A DNA stretch of 64,000 nt from Dipylidium caninum. Lineage: Eukaryota; Platyhelminthes; Cestoda; Cyclophyllidea; Dipylidiidae. The position numbers and the translations under genes were made by a program. Below the pieces are notes generated by a model. The model worked only from the letters and a program-made list of their open reading frames with translations. It had not been told where the DNA came from and made no database searches. Below are positions 27,101-44,264 of this stretch, one piece after another. The stretch covers positions 1,426,001 through 1,490,000 of the forward strand of contig QEYB01000180.1 of the NCBI GenBank assembly GCA_017562135.1, read 5' to 3'. Each line of letters opens with the position of its first letter. The first letter of the stretch is position 1.

Positions 27101-28635
27101 ATTTTTACACTGTCAGCTACCCATGTTTGTGGAAATAATAAGTGGGGGAAGAGGAAGAAGGCACCTCGTCGTCTTAGACAAGCAGTCACATTTCGTCGCG
27201 GTGTAGAATTCGTCCCATTGCCGACACTCCCGCGCGGTGTCCATGGCCACTTCACCGAACAGGCAGTGGTGAGAGGAGCAATTGGCGCATATGCACAACA
27301 TCGTTAGGTGGAGGAAAGCTATCACATCACGAAGACACTTGCTAACCGTTTCCAGATCATAAGACTCCGGAAGGCCGATCGCGGATGACCTGAACCCACG
27401 CACATGAGAATTCTAAATTCGATGCATTCTTAAAGTTACTTCGAGAGCGTCAAAATTCGGGTGAAAAGAAGGTCTTGAAGACTGTAGGAATGCTTCACGC
27501 AAATCCCCATCACCAGCTAGTGGCAACGGCTTCACCGAATCACGGTCATTCACGTCCTACCGGGCCAGGGGGCCTGGGGTCGCAGCCAGGAGGGGACGTG
27601 TGGGGAGTCTTCGCGCGGCGCTCGCACGTCCACGACTTGGCCTGTGAATGTGAGGCACGTGTTCTGGGCTCTGGGTCCACCGCGTGGCGGACGACGGGGC
27701 CACGAACGTCCACTGCCATTCTGCTACATCGATTGACGGGGTCGACGCACCCTCGGGGCCCGCCACCCCGGACCAGACCATGTGTTTGTGTGCCACGCCT
27801 CGCCTCTCGCGTCGCACACGCGCCCCCGGCCACCTTCCCAACCGCGGTGCTGAATCCCGAAAACGCAACACTGCTGGACTCGTGTAAAACTCGGCAACTT
27901 TATCCTAAATCGGTGATCGGACGAAGAAGAGACGCACTGGCGCGGCCCACATTCGAGACGTTCTAATAACAATTGCAGATGCCGATGGTGGTGTGTGTGC
28001 GGCGGAGAGTCCCTCCCCTCATCAGCCTCTCCACCTACCAAGGTACTCAGAACTGCGCATAGAGGGTTAGAAACCCAGTTGGTCTCTCACTCCTCGCGAT
28101 CATATCCACGGAATCTACTGACAAGTGGGCTCCTTGGAACGCTACTCGTTTAGAGCACAAATAGTGCCCGGGACCTGGGCCCTGGGGCCCGTAAAACTCC
28201 TACAGAAGCCTCGCTGAGTCAACTAACTTCTCTTTAAGGAAGATGGTGGTACCTTGTCGTTTAGCCCTACTATAATGAAAATGAAACGGAAGTATATGGT
28301 TGCGAAAAGTGGGGCTGGGAGGATTGCGCTCATCTACGTTAGGCTATCGCAGTCAAAAATGCGGCTTCGGAGATGCGGAACTCATTTACCCGATAAAAGA
28401 GAAATCGTAACGGTGGGATGTGCAGACAGAGTGTCAACCGATGAGATTTTAAATGTTTATGATTGGCGGTTTCGTGAGGGACTAGCGCTACATTGGCGAC
28501 AGGAGGTAGAGGATGCACTGCCAATATCAGAAATGCGTCACAATACTTGGCGCCGGGGACTGAGGACTTACCGTGTGTGGAGGGGAAGAGAGAGACGAGG
28601 CTCAACGCGATAATCCACGATATATGGGAAGCCAT
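20201..28635 (-). CDS. BAMBI: BAMBI-like TGF-beta/BMP pseudoreceptor, kinase-less, about 718 aa
   Basis: BAMBI is a membrane decoy for type I BMP/activin receptors. Five exons, 5' to 3' on the minus strand: 28635-28572, 24895-24549, 24260-23888, 21973-21541, 21140-20201. Every junction keeps phase and the total is 2157 nt. Residues 1-21 are a signal peptide. Residues 26-137 form the ectodomain: CKCDTEEC, two further Cys, GCVPSDQIEMC and the closing QCCCDNWCN. This has the same spacing as vertebrate BAMBI (CYCDAAHC...GCLDS...ECCHEDMCN). Residues about 138-307 form a Ser/Pro/Gln-rich stalk, about 308-332 a single membrane helix (LHIAISICFIILMLVAVLL), then RRHRRLKREL and a cytoplasmic tail of about 386 residues with polyQ. 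No GS box or kinase motif occurs. Vertebrate BAMBI is about 260 aa, so stalk and tail are greatly expanded. It could instead be a degenerate type I receptor; the paralogue split cannot be settled without a tree. Confidence 0.85.
20860..20895 (-). repeat. CAG/CAA (polyQ) tract in the BAMBI-like tail
   Basis: CAA/CAG codons encode FTQQQQQPQQQQQRDG. Mixed CAA and CAG use suggests selection on the amino acids rather than a pure slipping repeat. Confidence 0.8.
21541..21973 (-). CDS. BAMBI: BAMBI-like exon 4: transmembrane helix and juxtamembrane region
   Basis: The acceptor is TGTTGGCAG and the donor AAAG|GTTAGT. It carries the only long hydrophobic helix of the protein, flanked on the cytoplasmic side by RRHRRLKRELMKQTQ. 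That resembles the basic LRSENKRLQDQRQQ segment after the BAMBI membrane helix. A DQQQQPQ patch follows. Confidence 0.85.
23888..24260 (-). CDS. BAMBI: BAMBI-like exon 3: extracellular stalk
   Basis: It begins ELEFTRAEMDGRQFFLNPEV after GGAATGCAG and ends in phase 1 at TTCCA|GTGAGC. Composition is Ser/Pro/Gln-rich, including a run of five prolines, with no cysteine pattern. It lies between ectodomain and membrane exons and has no evident vertebrate counterpart. Confidence 0.75.
24549..24895 (-). CDS. BAMBI: BAMBI-like exon 2: cysteine-rich ectodomain
   Basis: The acceptor is a strong CTCCTTCCAG and the donor is CAG|GTGGGC. It encodes ten cysteines in the type I receptor/BAMBI order, including CKCDTEEC, CYVSF, GCVPSDQIEMC and the CCxxxxCN-type end QCCCDNWCN. 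A Lys/Ser-rich loop and a Gly-rich loop (SGGGSIGVISGGFG) enlarge the spacing between the cysteine pairs relative to vertebrate BAMBI. Confidence 0.88.
28572..28635 (-). CDS. BAMBI: BAMBI-like exon 1: start codon and signal peptide
   Basis: ATG at 28635-28633 encodes MASHISWIIALSLVSLFP, then STH, a classic signal peptide. The donor CACACG|GTAAGT leaves one base, which joins GG of the 24895 exon to give THG-FILCKC. This puts the first ectodomain cysteine four residues after the likely cleavage region. The intron that follows is about 3.7 kb. Confidence 0.85.
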
Positions 28636-28771
28636 TCTCAGACAAGTGCAGCCGTCTCACAGAGATCACATACAAAAGAGGAGATTAATTACGGCGACAA
28701 GGAGAATGGGAGCAAGAACGAAGGCCGCAGCGGGAGCGGGGCGACAACAGGAGAGGACGCTTTTGTGCAGT

Positions 28772-28806
28772 CGTATGCGTACGTGCGTGCGCGCGCGCGC
28801 GAGCGC
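28772..28806. repeat. Alternating purine-pyrimidine (CG/TG) tract upstream of the BAMBI-like gene
   Basis: TATGCGTACGTGCGTGCGCGCGCGCGCGAGCGC lies about 140-170 bases upstream of the proposed start codon. Such tracts can adopt Z-DNA. A promoter role is only inferred from position. Confidence 0.6.
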
Positions 28807-31800
28807 AGGACACCCACTCGCATATTCCGAAGCCATAGCTACGATATCCAATCAAAACCTTAGCCATTCTGACCAATCAGAAAGCCCGGCTTAAGTGGCT
28901 CTAGTCTGCTGACCATGTGCGCGGAACAGATGCCTTCGGTGCTCTTCGAACCGTTGAATGCAGGAGGTGGACAGTGTGAAATAGCCGGCCTCTCTTGCGG
29001 GAGGCAAATAAGGTTCCACTCCGACGATAGAACAGGAAAGAGCAGTTATAAGAATAGATGATAGACTGCAATCTAATTTCTCTAATAACTGTAAACACTG
29101 TATCCCAGTCACACGGAACAAACTGCTCATGGCTGAAGCAAGTCAAATCCTGGCAATTCTATGGCATTCCCACATTCCAATGACTTAGCCTTGTCCATGG
29201 GGTAGTCTACGTCCCCGAGGCCGGCAAGCAAAGGGTGAAACGTGTAGCGTTCAAGTGAATAGGGGAATGCAAAGCTATGAAGTGGCTGAATGTATTTAAG
29301 CAATAAAGAGGTAATCAAGTCTCCTGCATCACGAAATAGACAACTGCGGGGCCCTCCAGTTACGGAGCAACTCGTCACCTGACATTTTGCATAGGTAGTA
29401 AGGCACTTTGGATCCGACGCATTAAACAATGTGGACATCGCTGGCCATGATTCATCGGTCACCCAAAAATGTGGACCTTAAAATGCACTTTTGGCACTGG
29501 ACGTGTGACCTGGACGCGTCCACAACGATTGCGTGGCCAGGCCCTCCCGGGGCACAATTGCGATGATTGGAGTGTCCCATCACCTTCTCGGCGTGCGGTG
29601 CCTCTGGGCGGAGTTTTAATGAGGAGTTCTGTTGGTGACTCATGAGGGGACTTGCATTGCCAGGGAGCTGATTTTTGCCTCAGAAGGGTCTGGGGCGCGT
29701 GGTTGTCTGTCGGCGCTCGTGGTGTCAGCTCCCGCTCCACCACGGACGCGAAACTCACTCGCCCACACGCATACCTGTGCGTGTATATACACACTTTATA
29801 GCCATTAACGGCGCTGCTAGTTTGGGAGGTGAAAGAGGAAGAGGAACACACGCACATTCACCCACACACATCCCGAGCTACTGGACAAAAAAACTGCCTC
29901 ATTCAGCCTCCTCCCAGCCCTGGTGGTCTCCCATTTAGGGCTCGTGGGAGAGTTGTCTCGTCGATGCTGCTGCTGATGCTACAACTGTTTTTGAGCTTGA
30001 CACACGTATTTTTCACGAGTCGGCAAATTTGTTTTAATTAGTCCTTTCATGTGAGTCATCTTTAGTCTTCACGAATAGAAAATGCTCAGGTCCCTCCTTT
30101 GTTTTGTTCCTAAAGGAGAGTCTCAAGTTCAAGTTAAACCCACGAAGTTACCATCTAATGCGTGCCCTTTCAGGGGCCAAACATGCTGAAAACATAGTGA
30201 AAAACGAGTTGGAGTCCGCACTTCACCACTATTACCTCACGACCCAGCATTACAGTTGAAATTCTGCGAGCTCGTTACCGTTACCCGGAGTGGGGAGTGA
30301 CCACACCTCGTTCCTCGAAGGCACCGCTCCGCCGATTGGGCAGTGCTGACCTTGGCGTCACCTCAGGTGCTGAAAGCTCTCCCTGAGGCTATTTCGGTCA
30401 GCTAAGACGGACTAGACCACAATCGTGGACACGGCATGGACGGAGCGTGAATTGCCTCGTTAGTCAGCGTGCTTACATCCCAGACAATTTCGTCAGATCG
30501 CCTTTCCACCTTCTCTACTAATACTAACCTTAAAAAGTTCGAGCTCCACTGTTCCCGAGTCACTAATAACAATAAGGGCCACCCCGTTGGGCTCGGTGTT
30601 GGCAACTGTTAAGTTAAAAGTCAGTCCGATGTGAAGTGAACACCGAAAGAACCTACCTCCTTCGACTACACCCCCTAATTTGCTTCCGCTATCCGTCCAC
30701 ATGCCATCTGTCTCGGATGGTTCAGTTTATCCTCTTCTGCTCAATTCCAAGGAGCTTTAACAACATTTGAGGCAAAGCACTTCTGGGAAGGCTCGAGCTT
30801 TTCTTCCTGTCGGGTGGTTAAGACGAAACTGGCTCCCCTAAGTTGTTTTATCAAGGCCTCGAAAGTACTCTTTGACCGTGACGCCGCGCCTTCCTTCTTC
30901 TCCAATCTACCATGAACCTAACTAACCAGCAGGGTTACGCCAAGTGTTTTTTTCAGACATTTCGTGTGCCAAGCGAATACTGCCACAGCTTGGCATAAAA
31001 ATCACTACTGGGCGACTGCGTCACGGCGTCACATGGTGTGGGGGGCCGAATAAGAGGTCCTGTGATTAATTGCCTAATAGAAATTACTCCTACGACAATC
31101 GGTCCCCGTCCTTTGACGGGCTCAGCCAGGCGCCAATTGGAGTGCAAGCCGCCTCGAATGTTTATTCAATGTTTCGTTTCAAGCCCCGCACCGAACCCGC
31201 GGTTCGGTGTGACTGCCACAACCGCTTAGAGGCTCCTGCTGGCAGTTGGCGCCCCAGCCGCGTGCCACGCTTTATTGCCACCAGTGAACTGAAGGTGGAG
31301 GGCAAATGGAGTCAGAATTACAGAATTAGGCATGTATCTGGGGGGCGTTGGTCACTCGTCCTCGGAGTAGACGAGGCGGTTTTCATTCAAATGACCTCGA
31401 CAGCGTAGGTGATGTGCACTTGTCGAAACCAAACAGCGGCATCCACATTCCCAACATAATCGTTGCACCCACACGGAAGACTTCCAGGCTCGACAGGTAC
31501 CTGTACTCCTCTCTCCGCCAGCTAATGTTAGCACATTTGCACCAGACAAGAATTATGAACGATACCGTGATTGGAAGGCATTTTTTTGCATCCCTAGTGT
31601 CCCCTTGCCATCTCGCAAGGTGGCGTTTAAAGCACTTCAGACTGAAATCAGACGCAGGCCGCCACTCCCACTTCCATTCAAGGCCTCGACAGTGATCCGT
31701 ACTGACCAAGCCCCTGCTCGAACTGTCTCGAGAACGGAAACAAGTCATGGCTGCAGTGAAATCAAAACGCCAGGGCCTCGTGGACGTGGGTCATAGGCGA

Positions 31801-33843
31801 CCTGGAGACTTCCATCAAGGCAGCCAAACGTGAAACTCCGACATCTCCCCGGTGGTCACTTTTAAGGGCGTAAAGTGGGATAATTTGGAGTTTAGTCACA
31901 GCGTGGGAACAAAGAAAGTCCCGTGGCCTTCCCCCCGCTATAGACCATCTCAGAGTTGCCTCCAGATGAACTCACAAACAGCGTAGATGTTGCACCAAAC
32001 AGGTTGAGGGCCGAGCAGCTGCGTTTCATTTGGCGTGAGAAAGATTTATGGACGTGGTGGGAGGCGAGGAATTAATCACTGATGATTCATTAATTTGGTT
32101 AAACTTTCTCGGTTTAGTATCAATCTTCGAGATAACTGAGGGTAGCTAAAACCTAGCCTGCTTTTAACATAACTGGGATGTTGGCATGACAACTCTCTAA
32201 CTTTCAACCAGAACGCACAGACAAGATGCAGTCGTTGGAGGTCGTGAAGACTTATTTGCTTTGCGCTAACGGAGACGATTGCTAGTTCTGCACTACATCA
32301 AAGAGGAAAAGGAAAATACCTGCCTTTATATCGAATGGTCGTCTGTACGCGCCTGTGCAAAGGGTGCGGAGCATCGGCAGCTGGGGAAGGCGTTTCGGCC
32401 ACGTTCCTGCGGATAGCGGAGTCAAAGAGTGACTGAACTGAGAGCATTGGAGGAGGATTTTGTCCGCATTCCAGATGGGATGAGCAGCGATGCCGACCGC
32501 AAATTCTGCAGTCAGCCGAGGGAAAGGGTTAAGCCACACAGAAGAAGGTTCTGCGGTCTGTGAGGGCCTCCGCCTGGCCAAACCAATCGCGCAGGTACCC
32601 GCGAAAGTCAACGGGTCAAACTTGGGTGGAGGCGCAGTCAGAGGGGAGCAACTGGCGTGCCCACCACCCAAGAGGGCGTTGTTCCGCATTCAAAAGACGT
32701 AGAGAACGGGGGAGGGGGAAATTGCCGGCCAGCCATTTATCACGCTGAAATATTCCCATTCGGGGAAGGCAGTGGAGGGATTCGATTATCACTCGACTCG
32801 TGAAGATCGGGGGCAAACCCGAGGGTAACCAGGTCCTGAGAGAGGTCAGACTAAAGGAAATGTTGTTGTGAGGTAATGGTGGACTCGTTAATTAGGCGCT
32901 TTACGGTAAAAGTTGGGATTTTGATTCACGACGGACCGTATTGGAGTCGACACCGTTTGAACCGCGGAATGATTTCGTAGCGTCGCAAGTCCTCCAATGG
33001 CAATTCTGCAAAAGCGCTCGTTCCGAACAGGAGAGGATGTTGCTTCACGAGTGTATAAGTTCCATACGAAATGAACAAAAATAATGAATTGCATTGCATT
33101 CTCTGGAGGAAATCGAGTTCTTAATTACTCCAACTTGAATGCCGAGACGCTAAATGACAGACACGGTGATTAAAGGCCCTGCCTGGCTTTTCACTCAGCG
33201 ACAGCCACAACAACAACGATGACAGTAGTTGTAAAAGTTAAGATTTGAAGAATGAGGCTGGTTTTCAGACAAGATGGATTCTTACAGACCCCCGAAGGTT
33301 CTACCTCAGCATGTTGGCTGAACGAAAGACGCTTCAATGCTTTACGAAACAGTTGTCAGGGCAGTGTTCGGTTCTGCTGAACGAATTAATTAAAAGACTC
33401 AGAGGTGAAAGCTCTGCTTCCTCTGTGTTTGCTTCCCAAACAACGCCTGGCAAAGGCCAAAGCTGAGCCAAGTTGTTTGCAGGAGTCGCTGAACAAACGG
33501 AAGTAGGAGACAGTCAAGTACAGAGGGAAAGAGGCCGCAACTTTCTTCTGTCACCTTTTCCTCCCTTCACGGCTTTGTCACCTCAGCTGCGTGGGCATAC
33601 TGGGCTCGACAATGTGCAGTTCGACTGTGCTTGGCCACGATCGACCTCCTTCCGCGAAATCTCGTTCTGCAGACAGAAGTGGCAATCTCGACTGCCTCTG
33701 TGGCCGACCTGTCCTTTCGTCTACACTTCAACTGTTTTACTCTGCTAACGGCGGCGACTTTACGGGGAATTGGTTGGGTCTTTCGCATGTTTGCACACAG
33801 AGTCCGCAGGCGTTTACCGAGAACGAATTTACCAAATTTCTGT

Positions 33844-33870
33844 GAGAGAGAGAGAGAGAGAGAGAGAGAG
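33844..33870. repeat. (AG)n microsatellite
   Basis: A perfect GA dinucleotide run of about 27 bases in intergenic DNA. Confidence 0.95.
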
Positions 33871-34543
33871 CAATGAATTTGACCTCCATTGCGGATGAGG
33901 TCAGACAAGCAGAGCAAAAGGTCACTTTGTTTCGGCGAAGGAGGACGCACTCGATGTCAGTTAGCAGAATGGAGCTTTTGAACGTCTTCGCTTCACAGCG
34001 GAACTGCTGATCCAGCAAGATAATACGGCAAAGGATAGGCTAGCGTTGTGGCGCACGCGAGAGTATTTTGTGCCTGTTTTGAGGTGGTGACGGTGGTGGG
34101 TGTCGGGGAGAAAGCAGTAACACTTAGAGGCGTGTTCAATTCTCCTTAATGACCTTGTCGTCGGAGGCCCTGAATTTGCTCCCACCTGAACAGAGTTTCG
34201 ATGATGATGCGACCCAGACGAGGGGGGAGGAGGGATGGAGATCGCGCCTATAGCCAGTCACTCAGTCTTCCCCCTCGTGCTGACATTCGCTCGCCCAACA
34301 GGTCCGTCGCGGTTGTTGTGTGGGGTCCTTGCTGATCTGGGGCTCCGGCGGGTGACCCACAATCCCATTACTTCTTAGACAATTTCGTTATTCCACCTGA
34401 AGGTGACCGAATTTGAAGCCCACTTGGTCATTTTACCTCTGCAACTTTCTCTCCTATCGGTTTCATTAACGGACCACTTAGGATATCAAAAGAGATTCTG
34501 AATAAAATTAATTTCCTTTAAAGAAGTTAGGCTTCCTCCTGAG

Positions 34544-34790
34544 ATGTCGCCATCCCCAGTGGTGGTTGAGAGAATGCGATCCTTGATAGTTGGCCCCCTA
34601 CATCAGTCCCTTAGGCCTGCGAATGAGCCTGGTGTGTTCAAAGTACTCAGAGCGCTCAGCGCTCACCGCTTGGAGCGCCTTGCGATGGCGAGAAGGAGTT
34701 TCCAGGGTCACCTTCATATTTTGCCAGGCGATGCGTCTAAGTACTTCTCGAACCTGTGGAATCGGAGGCTTAGAGGCCTTCTCAAAAGAG
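34544..34790 (+). other. Possible isolated coding exon (ATG to GTAAGT)
   Basis: An open frame from ATG reads MSPSPVVVERMRSLIVGPLH and continues 82 codons to a consensus donor AAGAG|GTAAGT. The content is Arg/Leu-rich. I find no second exon or family motif, so it may be chance. Confidence 0.2.
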
Positions 34791-36907
34791 GTAAGTTATC
34801 CCAGATACTGCGCAGAGGCATGCGACGATTTGTTCCTCAAATAAGTCGTCAACTAATCTAATACTTCGGAAAAGTAAGCGACTTGCTCTCTCCTCTCCTT
34901 CTTGAGAGTGATGCGTGCGTCTTCTGTCGACACCCTCTCAATGACGCCCCGTTGTACTGCTCACTGGAGTCAACCAGGCAGGCGGGCAGGCAGACCTACT
35001 CTTCCGTTGGACCACTTTCCTCGAACCGAGGTCGAGCGTCGCTAGCAGGATTTAATGACTTTCTTCGTTGCATGAGTCCTGGCCTTTAACAAGTTAATAA
35101 CGGCGATAGGTGGTCCTTCCTGTCCCGTGAAAAGCGAGACGACGGTGGAATAGCCGAACTGTTTAGCTAACTGTGAATGGGTTCCTTGACCTGCAGCCGT
35201 CTATGCTACAGAACAAAGCACCTTTCAGGCAGCAGTGGTCTAACAACCAGACAAAAGACGTTCTCGTCTGCTAATCAACGCATGCCTACTGGTCCGCATC
35301 CGCGCCTCCTTCCCTTCGTCCAGGTCCTCTTGCCTCAGCTCCACGGCAGGCACGACAACGGTGAACGACGAACGTGGAGTGACGCGTCACGAAGTAGTCC
35401 CTTACTAATCCAGGTATTCCTCTCCTGCTTCTCTTTTCCCACACAATGTTTGCCTCTGATGGTCGGCGTCAGAGGCCGGTCTGCCTACTGCTGGGTCCGG
35501 CAACTCCCTCACTGCTGCTCCGAAAATCTTTACTGCGTAAAATAATCTGCCTTGCAATAGCCCACCCTGTCTGAATAAACGAATCCTCGGGACCCTTTCT
35601 TGTAGTAATTCGAGGCAATGGGAAAGGCTCCAAATTATGCATTTCTTCTACATTTGGGCGTTACCGAGGTTGCTCTTGTGTCTCGGGACTATGATGCATG
35701 GGCGATGCTTTGCCGCCAGCGGTAACTTCCCCGGTGGTCCCGCAAGCGTCGCTTTTTTCCTTTCTCGTTGTCGTACATGAATTATGCCCGGAGACTTGGT
35801 TCGCGCAGTATCGCCCTTTTTAAAGCCTTAGTCACAGGGCGTGAATCCCCGCCCAGGCTCTGAGTGGTGGACGAACATGACCCAGGAAAGCGCCACCAGA
35901 CGACCTCTTCCGGTGCCGATTGTCTGGATTTAGTGTGTGAATTCGCATATCTGTCGCAAAAGACGGCGGAGTGGCTTTTCTGTGTGATCCTAACCAAGAT
36001 ATCAGTTTGTCGGGGTCATGCGTCCAGTAGAGGACAGTTTGAGATGTCGCTGCTTCGGGGGAAGCCCGAATATCTCTTCACACTCGATATCTTGCAGATC
36101 CAGCAGTTTCCCCTGCCAAAGCGGCTCATTTAAACAAGTGCATTTGAATAGCGGAAGTAAGAATTCAACTGGATTTTTTATCACTTAACGCCACCGCTAC
36201 CGCCACCGCCATCTCCTCCAACCGCCTAACATTCAAGTGTCTGCTGTGCTTGTCGTGCGCCGTTTTGCTCTCTATACAACTGGCAACTGTTATTTGTCCG
36301 GAGGGAGCCGTCTTTCTCCTAAGTGTTCGGGAAACCTCATGCCTTTACGCGGCTGCGTGCTTTGCCCGCCCTCGTCTTGTCCCTTCTGGCGCATATCCCA
36401 TGGTGCGGAAAAGGGCTGTCCTCCATGCGCGTTTTACTGCGAAGTGCGGATTAGTCCCGTAGGAAAGAATAATTTAGTCTTTTCCCTCTGGAGATAATCG
36501 CAAAAACGCCAACATTTATAGGATTGCACTGGGGGCCATCGGCGGTTTTGGTAATTAGCTGATGTTCGTCCGCCGATGCAGCCGTTGAAATTTAAGTGAT
36601 AGGAGGAAATCAATGCAACTTTGCGGCGCACGAGGCTCATTGTCTGCCCGTGGTGTACTTCAGTCTGTTGAAGCAGGCTGGCTGCTTCTCTGAGACTGAG
36701 CAGATGCACCTAAGTACTGCTATGCCTATCATTCCGGTAAGACTGCGGTACCAGCACTTCCAACTCTCCTGTCCTGAATGCCGTTTGAGGATGCTCTGGA
36801 CTTTCTGCATCCCCGAGTGTCAACACCAGGATGGTGCCGTACCTCCGTGCACGCATATTTCACATATCTGAAACATCAACATCGCCATCGACCGCGACAG
36901 CGACGGT

Positions 36908-36955
36908 AACAGCAACAACACCAACAACACAGCAGCAGCAGCAGCAGCGGCAGCA
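36908..36955. repeat. CAA/CAG trinucleotide-rich tract
   Basis: AACAGCAACAACACCAACAACACAGCAGCAGC... forms a low-complexity stretch. The + frame would read a short polyQ ORF (36831-37025), but no splice-linked neighbour supports coding. Confidence 0.85.
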
Positions 36956-38662
36956 AAAGTGCACATGGACAGTCACCGTTGCCTTCGATCCGTCTCCGAT
37001 CCTCCTGGTGGCAAACCCAACCTGAAGCAGATTGTGACGATTTTTCCAAACTGCACCCCATCTGGTCTCCCTCCTCCATGCATACCCGATGTTCAAGCAC
37101 AGAATGAGCAGGTCGTCCGACACCACTGAGTCCACTCGTGACGCTACGGCGGAGCTGACTGCTCCACTAAAGAACAGCAATGAACCAACCGGCTTGCAGA
37201 CCATCTGGCGGACTGACTTTTAAACGTCTATGCAAAACTGTTCTGGTGCAATTTCCACTTTTCCGAAACAATTATGTCAATCGGGTATCCGATTGTTAAG
37301 AGGACGTCAATGTGCATGATGTTTGGGCCAAACCTCCTTGTCTGAACTTCTTACTCCAGCCCTGAGGAGCATTTCTGCGCTATGCGGTGCTTCCTTGGGC
37401 CTCACGTCTCAGTCGATGAATGCGAAGGAGGCGCAGGAGAATAATGTCACATTACTTCAATAGTTCACGGAATGCGGCACTTCAGGAGTCTCCGTGAGGA
37501 TTTGTACAGGTAGCATGTAGGTCGGCGCCAGAGAAGTTCACTAAAGACAGTTCTAAAAGTGTCCGTGAAGACCTTCCTACAAAAGAACCCCACCATGTTT
37601 AAATACAAGGTTCCGCTCGGGTCTAGCGATGCCGCCTCCAACTGACTCTCCAGACAGCAGCTTACTTGACTGACGTGAACGAGAGGAGACAGGTGGTCCA
37701 AGACAGCCACACAAGCGTCTAGACTCCCAAACTCAATGTCTCGCCTCTCCCCCTTGGACGTCCTATTAACCCTCCACCCTGTGAGCGAAACGGGCAGGCA
37801 TTGACGACTCCTGGCCTACGTCGTGGGATTTGAAGGCGGCGACGTTAGCTTAAACCGCCTTACTTCTGTGCGAATTCAGTTGCCAAATTGGTAACTCAGT
37901 GTATGCTTCGAGGGTTTTACACTTCGGAGTGGCGGTGGCTGAGGGATTCTTAGCCATGCCAGTGTGTTTGATACGAGTGGACTGGTTGAATACGTGACTG
38001 GAGCAGATCACTCTTCCTCCCACGGGGTGGATACTGTGTCGTGCCCGTTTGCGTCCAGCCCTCGTCCAGGGCCTCCACTCCTCCTTCCCAAAGGCGATGC
38101 TGTCTGATTCAGACATCAAGATTGTCTCCAAATGGTAAATTTTGGACAAAAACATATATAAACAAACATGCACAGCCTAAAGAAAGTCTGGTATGGCCGC
38201 CAGTCTGGACAAGAGGAAGTCCTCACTGCACACACACAAGCGCAAGATAACAAATTCGTCTCCGAGGGAGGGTTGGGCGACGCGACGCCGATTTTACGCG
38301 ATGGATGTTGCCCACCTAGTTTGCGTCTACCTCAAAAAACGGGGCCTTGACAGTAGTTTTGGCAAAAAGAACAACGGCCTTTCTTCACGCAAATTTGTGA
38401 TGTGCAGCTGAGCGGAAGTTAGCAGAGCAACCGTGCCTTCTTGCCGCCAAGAGGAAGATCTGAGGCCTCTTGGCGGATTGTCTTGGCGGCAATTCACTCA
38501 CCCACTTGTGTCCAGTCAAGTCCACTTGGCTGAGGAGGCAGATCCAATGAAGTTATACTCGAACGCAAGTGAGTTGGTTGCAAGCCTGAATGCACATAGG
38601 AGGGTCCCTGAAGCAGTTTACCCGCTTGCCTCCATCTTTTGGACCGTGTACTCAAGGTGAGT

Positions 38663-38668
38663 TTTATT
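38663..38668 (-). terminator. Candidate poly(A) signal for the NR4A gene
   Basis: AATAAA on the minus strand (TTTATT on +), about 530 bases beyond the proposed NR4A stop. It is the first canonical hexamer I see downstream. Confidence 0.4.
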
Positions 38669-39197
38669 CTCCGCGCTCTCCAAAGGTTTACCAATGCTCC
38701 CACTGTCAAAGGGGTGTGGGAGAATTTGTTTATGCATAGGCGAATGCCCATTTCCTCAGGCCGCCCCAACCTCCGGCGTTCGAGCACTGAGACCCCACCT
38801 TTGCCATGCTGGCACCGGTGCTCGGCAAACTTAGGCCGCGCATACGCCCTTATATGAGCCTTCGAGATGTGGCCAGTTTTTAATCTTGAAAAATTACTTT
38901 CAGGTGTATCCACAAAAAGGAGGGATGGGAGAAAGAGGGGGCCAGGGACGATATGAGTAAAATCACCAAGAGAAAACCAGTACAAGACAAGCATTAAGTG
39001 TGTGAGTGTATAGCGATGGTGAAGTTGGTAGTGGTAGCAGTGGAAAGAGTTGGAGGCCGTCAGGACGTCGGGTCGGCGAAGTCGCATTGCTGACGTTGTG
39101 GGCTGTACAGGGTTGCTGCAGTTGACTGAAGACAGGGTGGGTCAGCGGCAGTGTGCTCCCACTCGGAGCACTCGGAGGGGCGGCAACCCGCCCCTGC

Positions 39198-44264
<5,067 letters not shown>

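Larger units (their letters stand above)
28807..39197. other. Intergenic interval between the BAMBI-like and NR4A genes
   Basis: Promoter and 5' UTR of the BAMBI-like gene should lie at the left edge and the NR4A 3' UTR at the right. No set of phase-compatible exons is visible. A single ATG-to-donor frame occurs at 34544-34790 on the + strand. An (AG)n run lies at 33844-33870 and a CAG/CAA-rich run at 36908-36955. The ORFs near 27.5 kb, 32.5 kb and 38.5-39.1 kb overlap ORFs in other frames and show no motif. Confidence 0.45.

Noticed and set aside
27113..27403. Cys-rich minus frame (LCICANCSSHHCLF...) as a second receptor ectodomain exon
   Set aside because: Exon 1 (28572) joins exon 2 (24895) directly in phase, and no AG acceptor lies at the needed position.
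27475..27966. 163-residue plus frame and its antisense partners
   Set aside because: GC-rich DNA open on both strands inside BAMBI-like intron 1; no motif.
37717..37724. Palindromic SMAD-type GTCTAGAC
   Set aside because: One 8-mer in 64 kb is chance level, and it lies 9 kb from the BAMBI-like gene.
38494..39087. 197-residue minus frame as the NR4A final exon
   Set aside because: No AF-2-like sequence in any frame after the acceptor, and the frame needed for joining is undefined.
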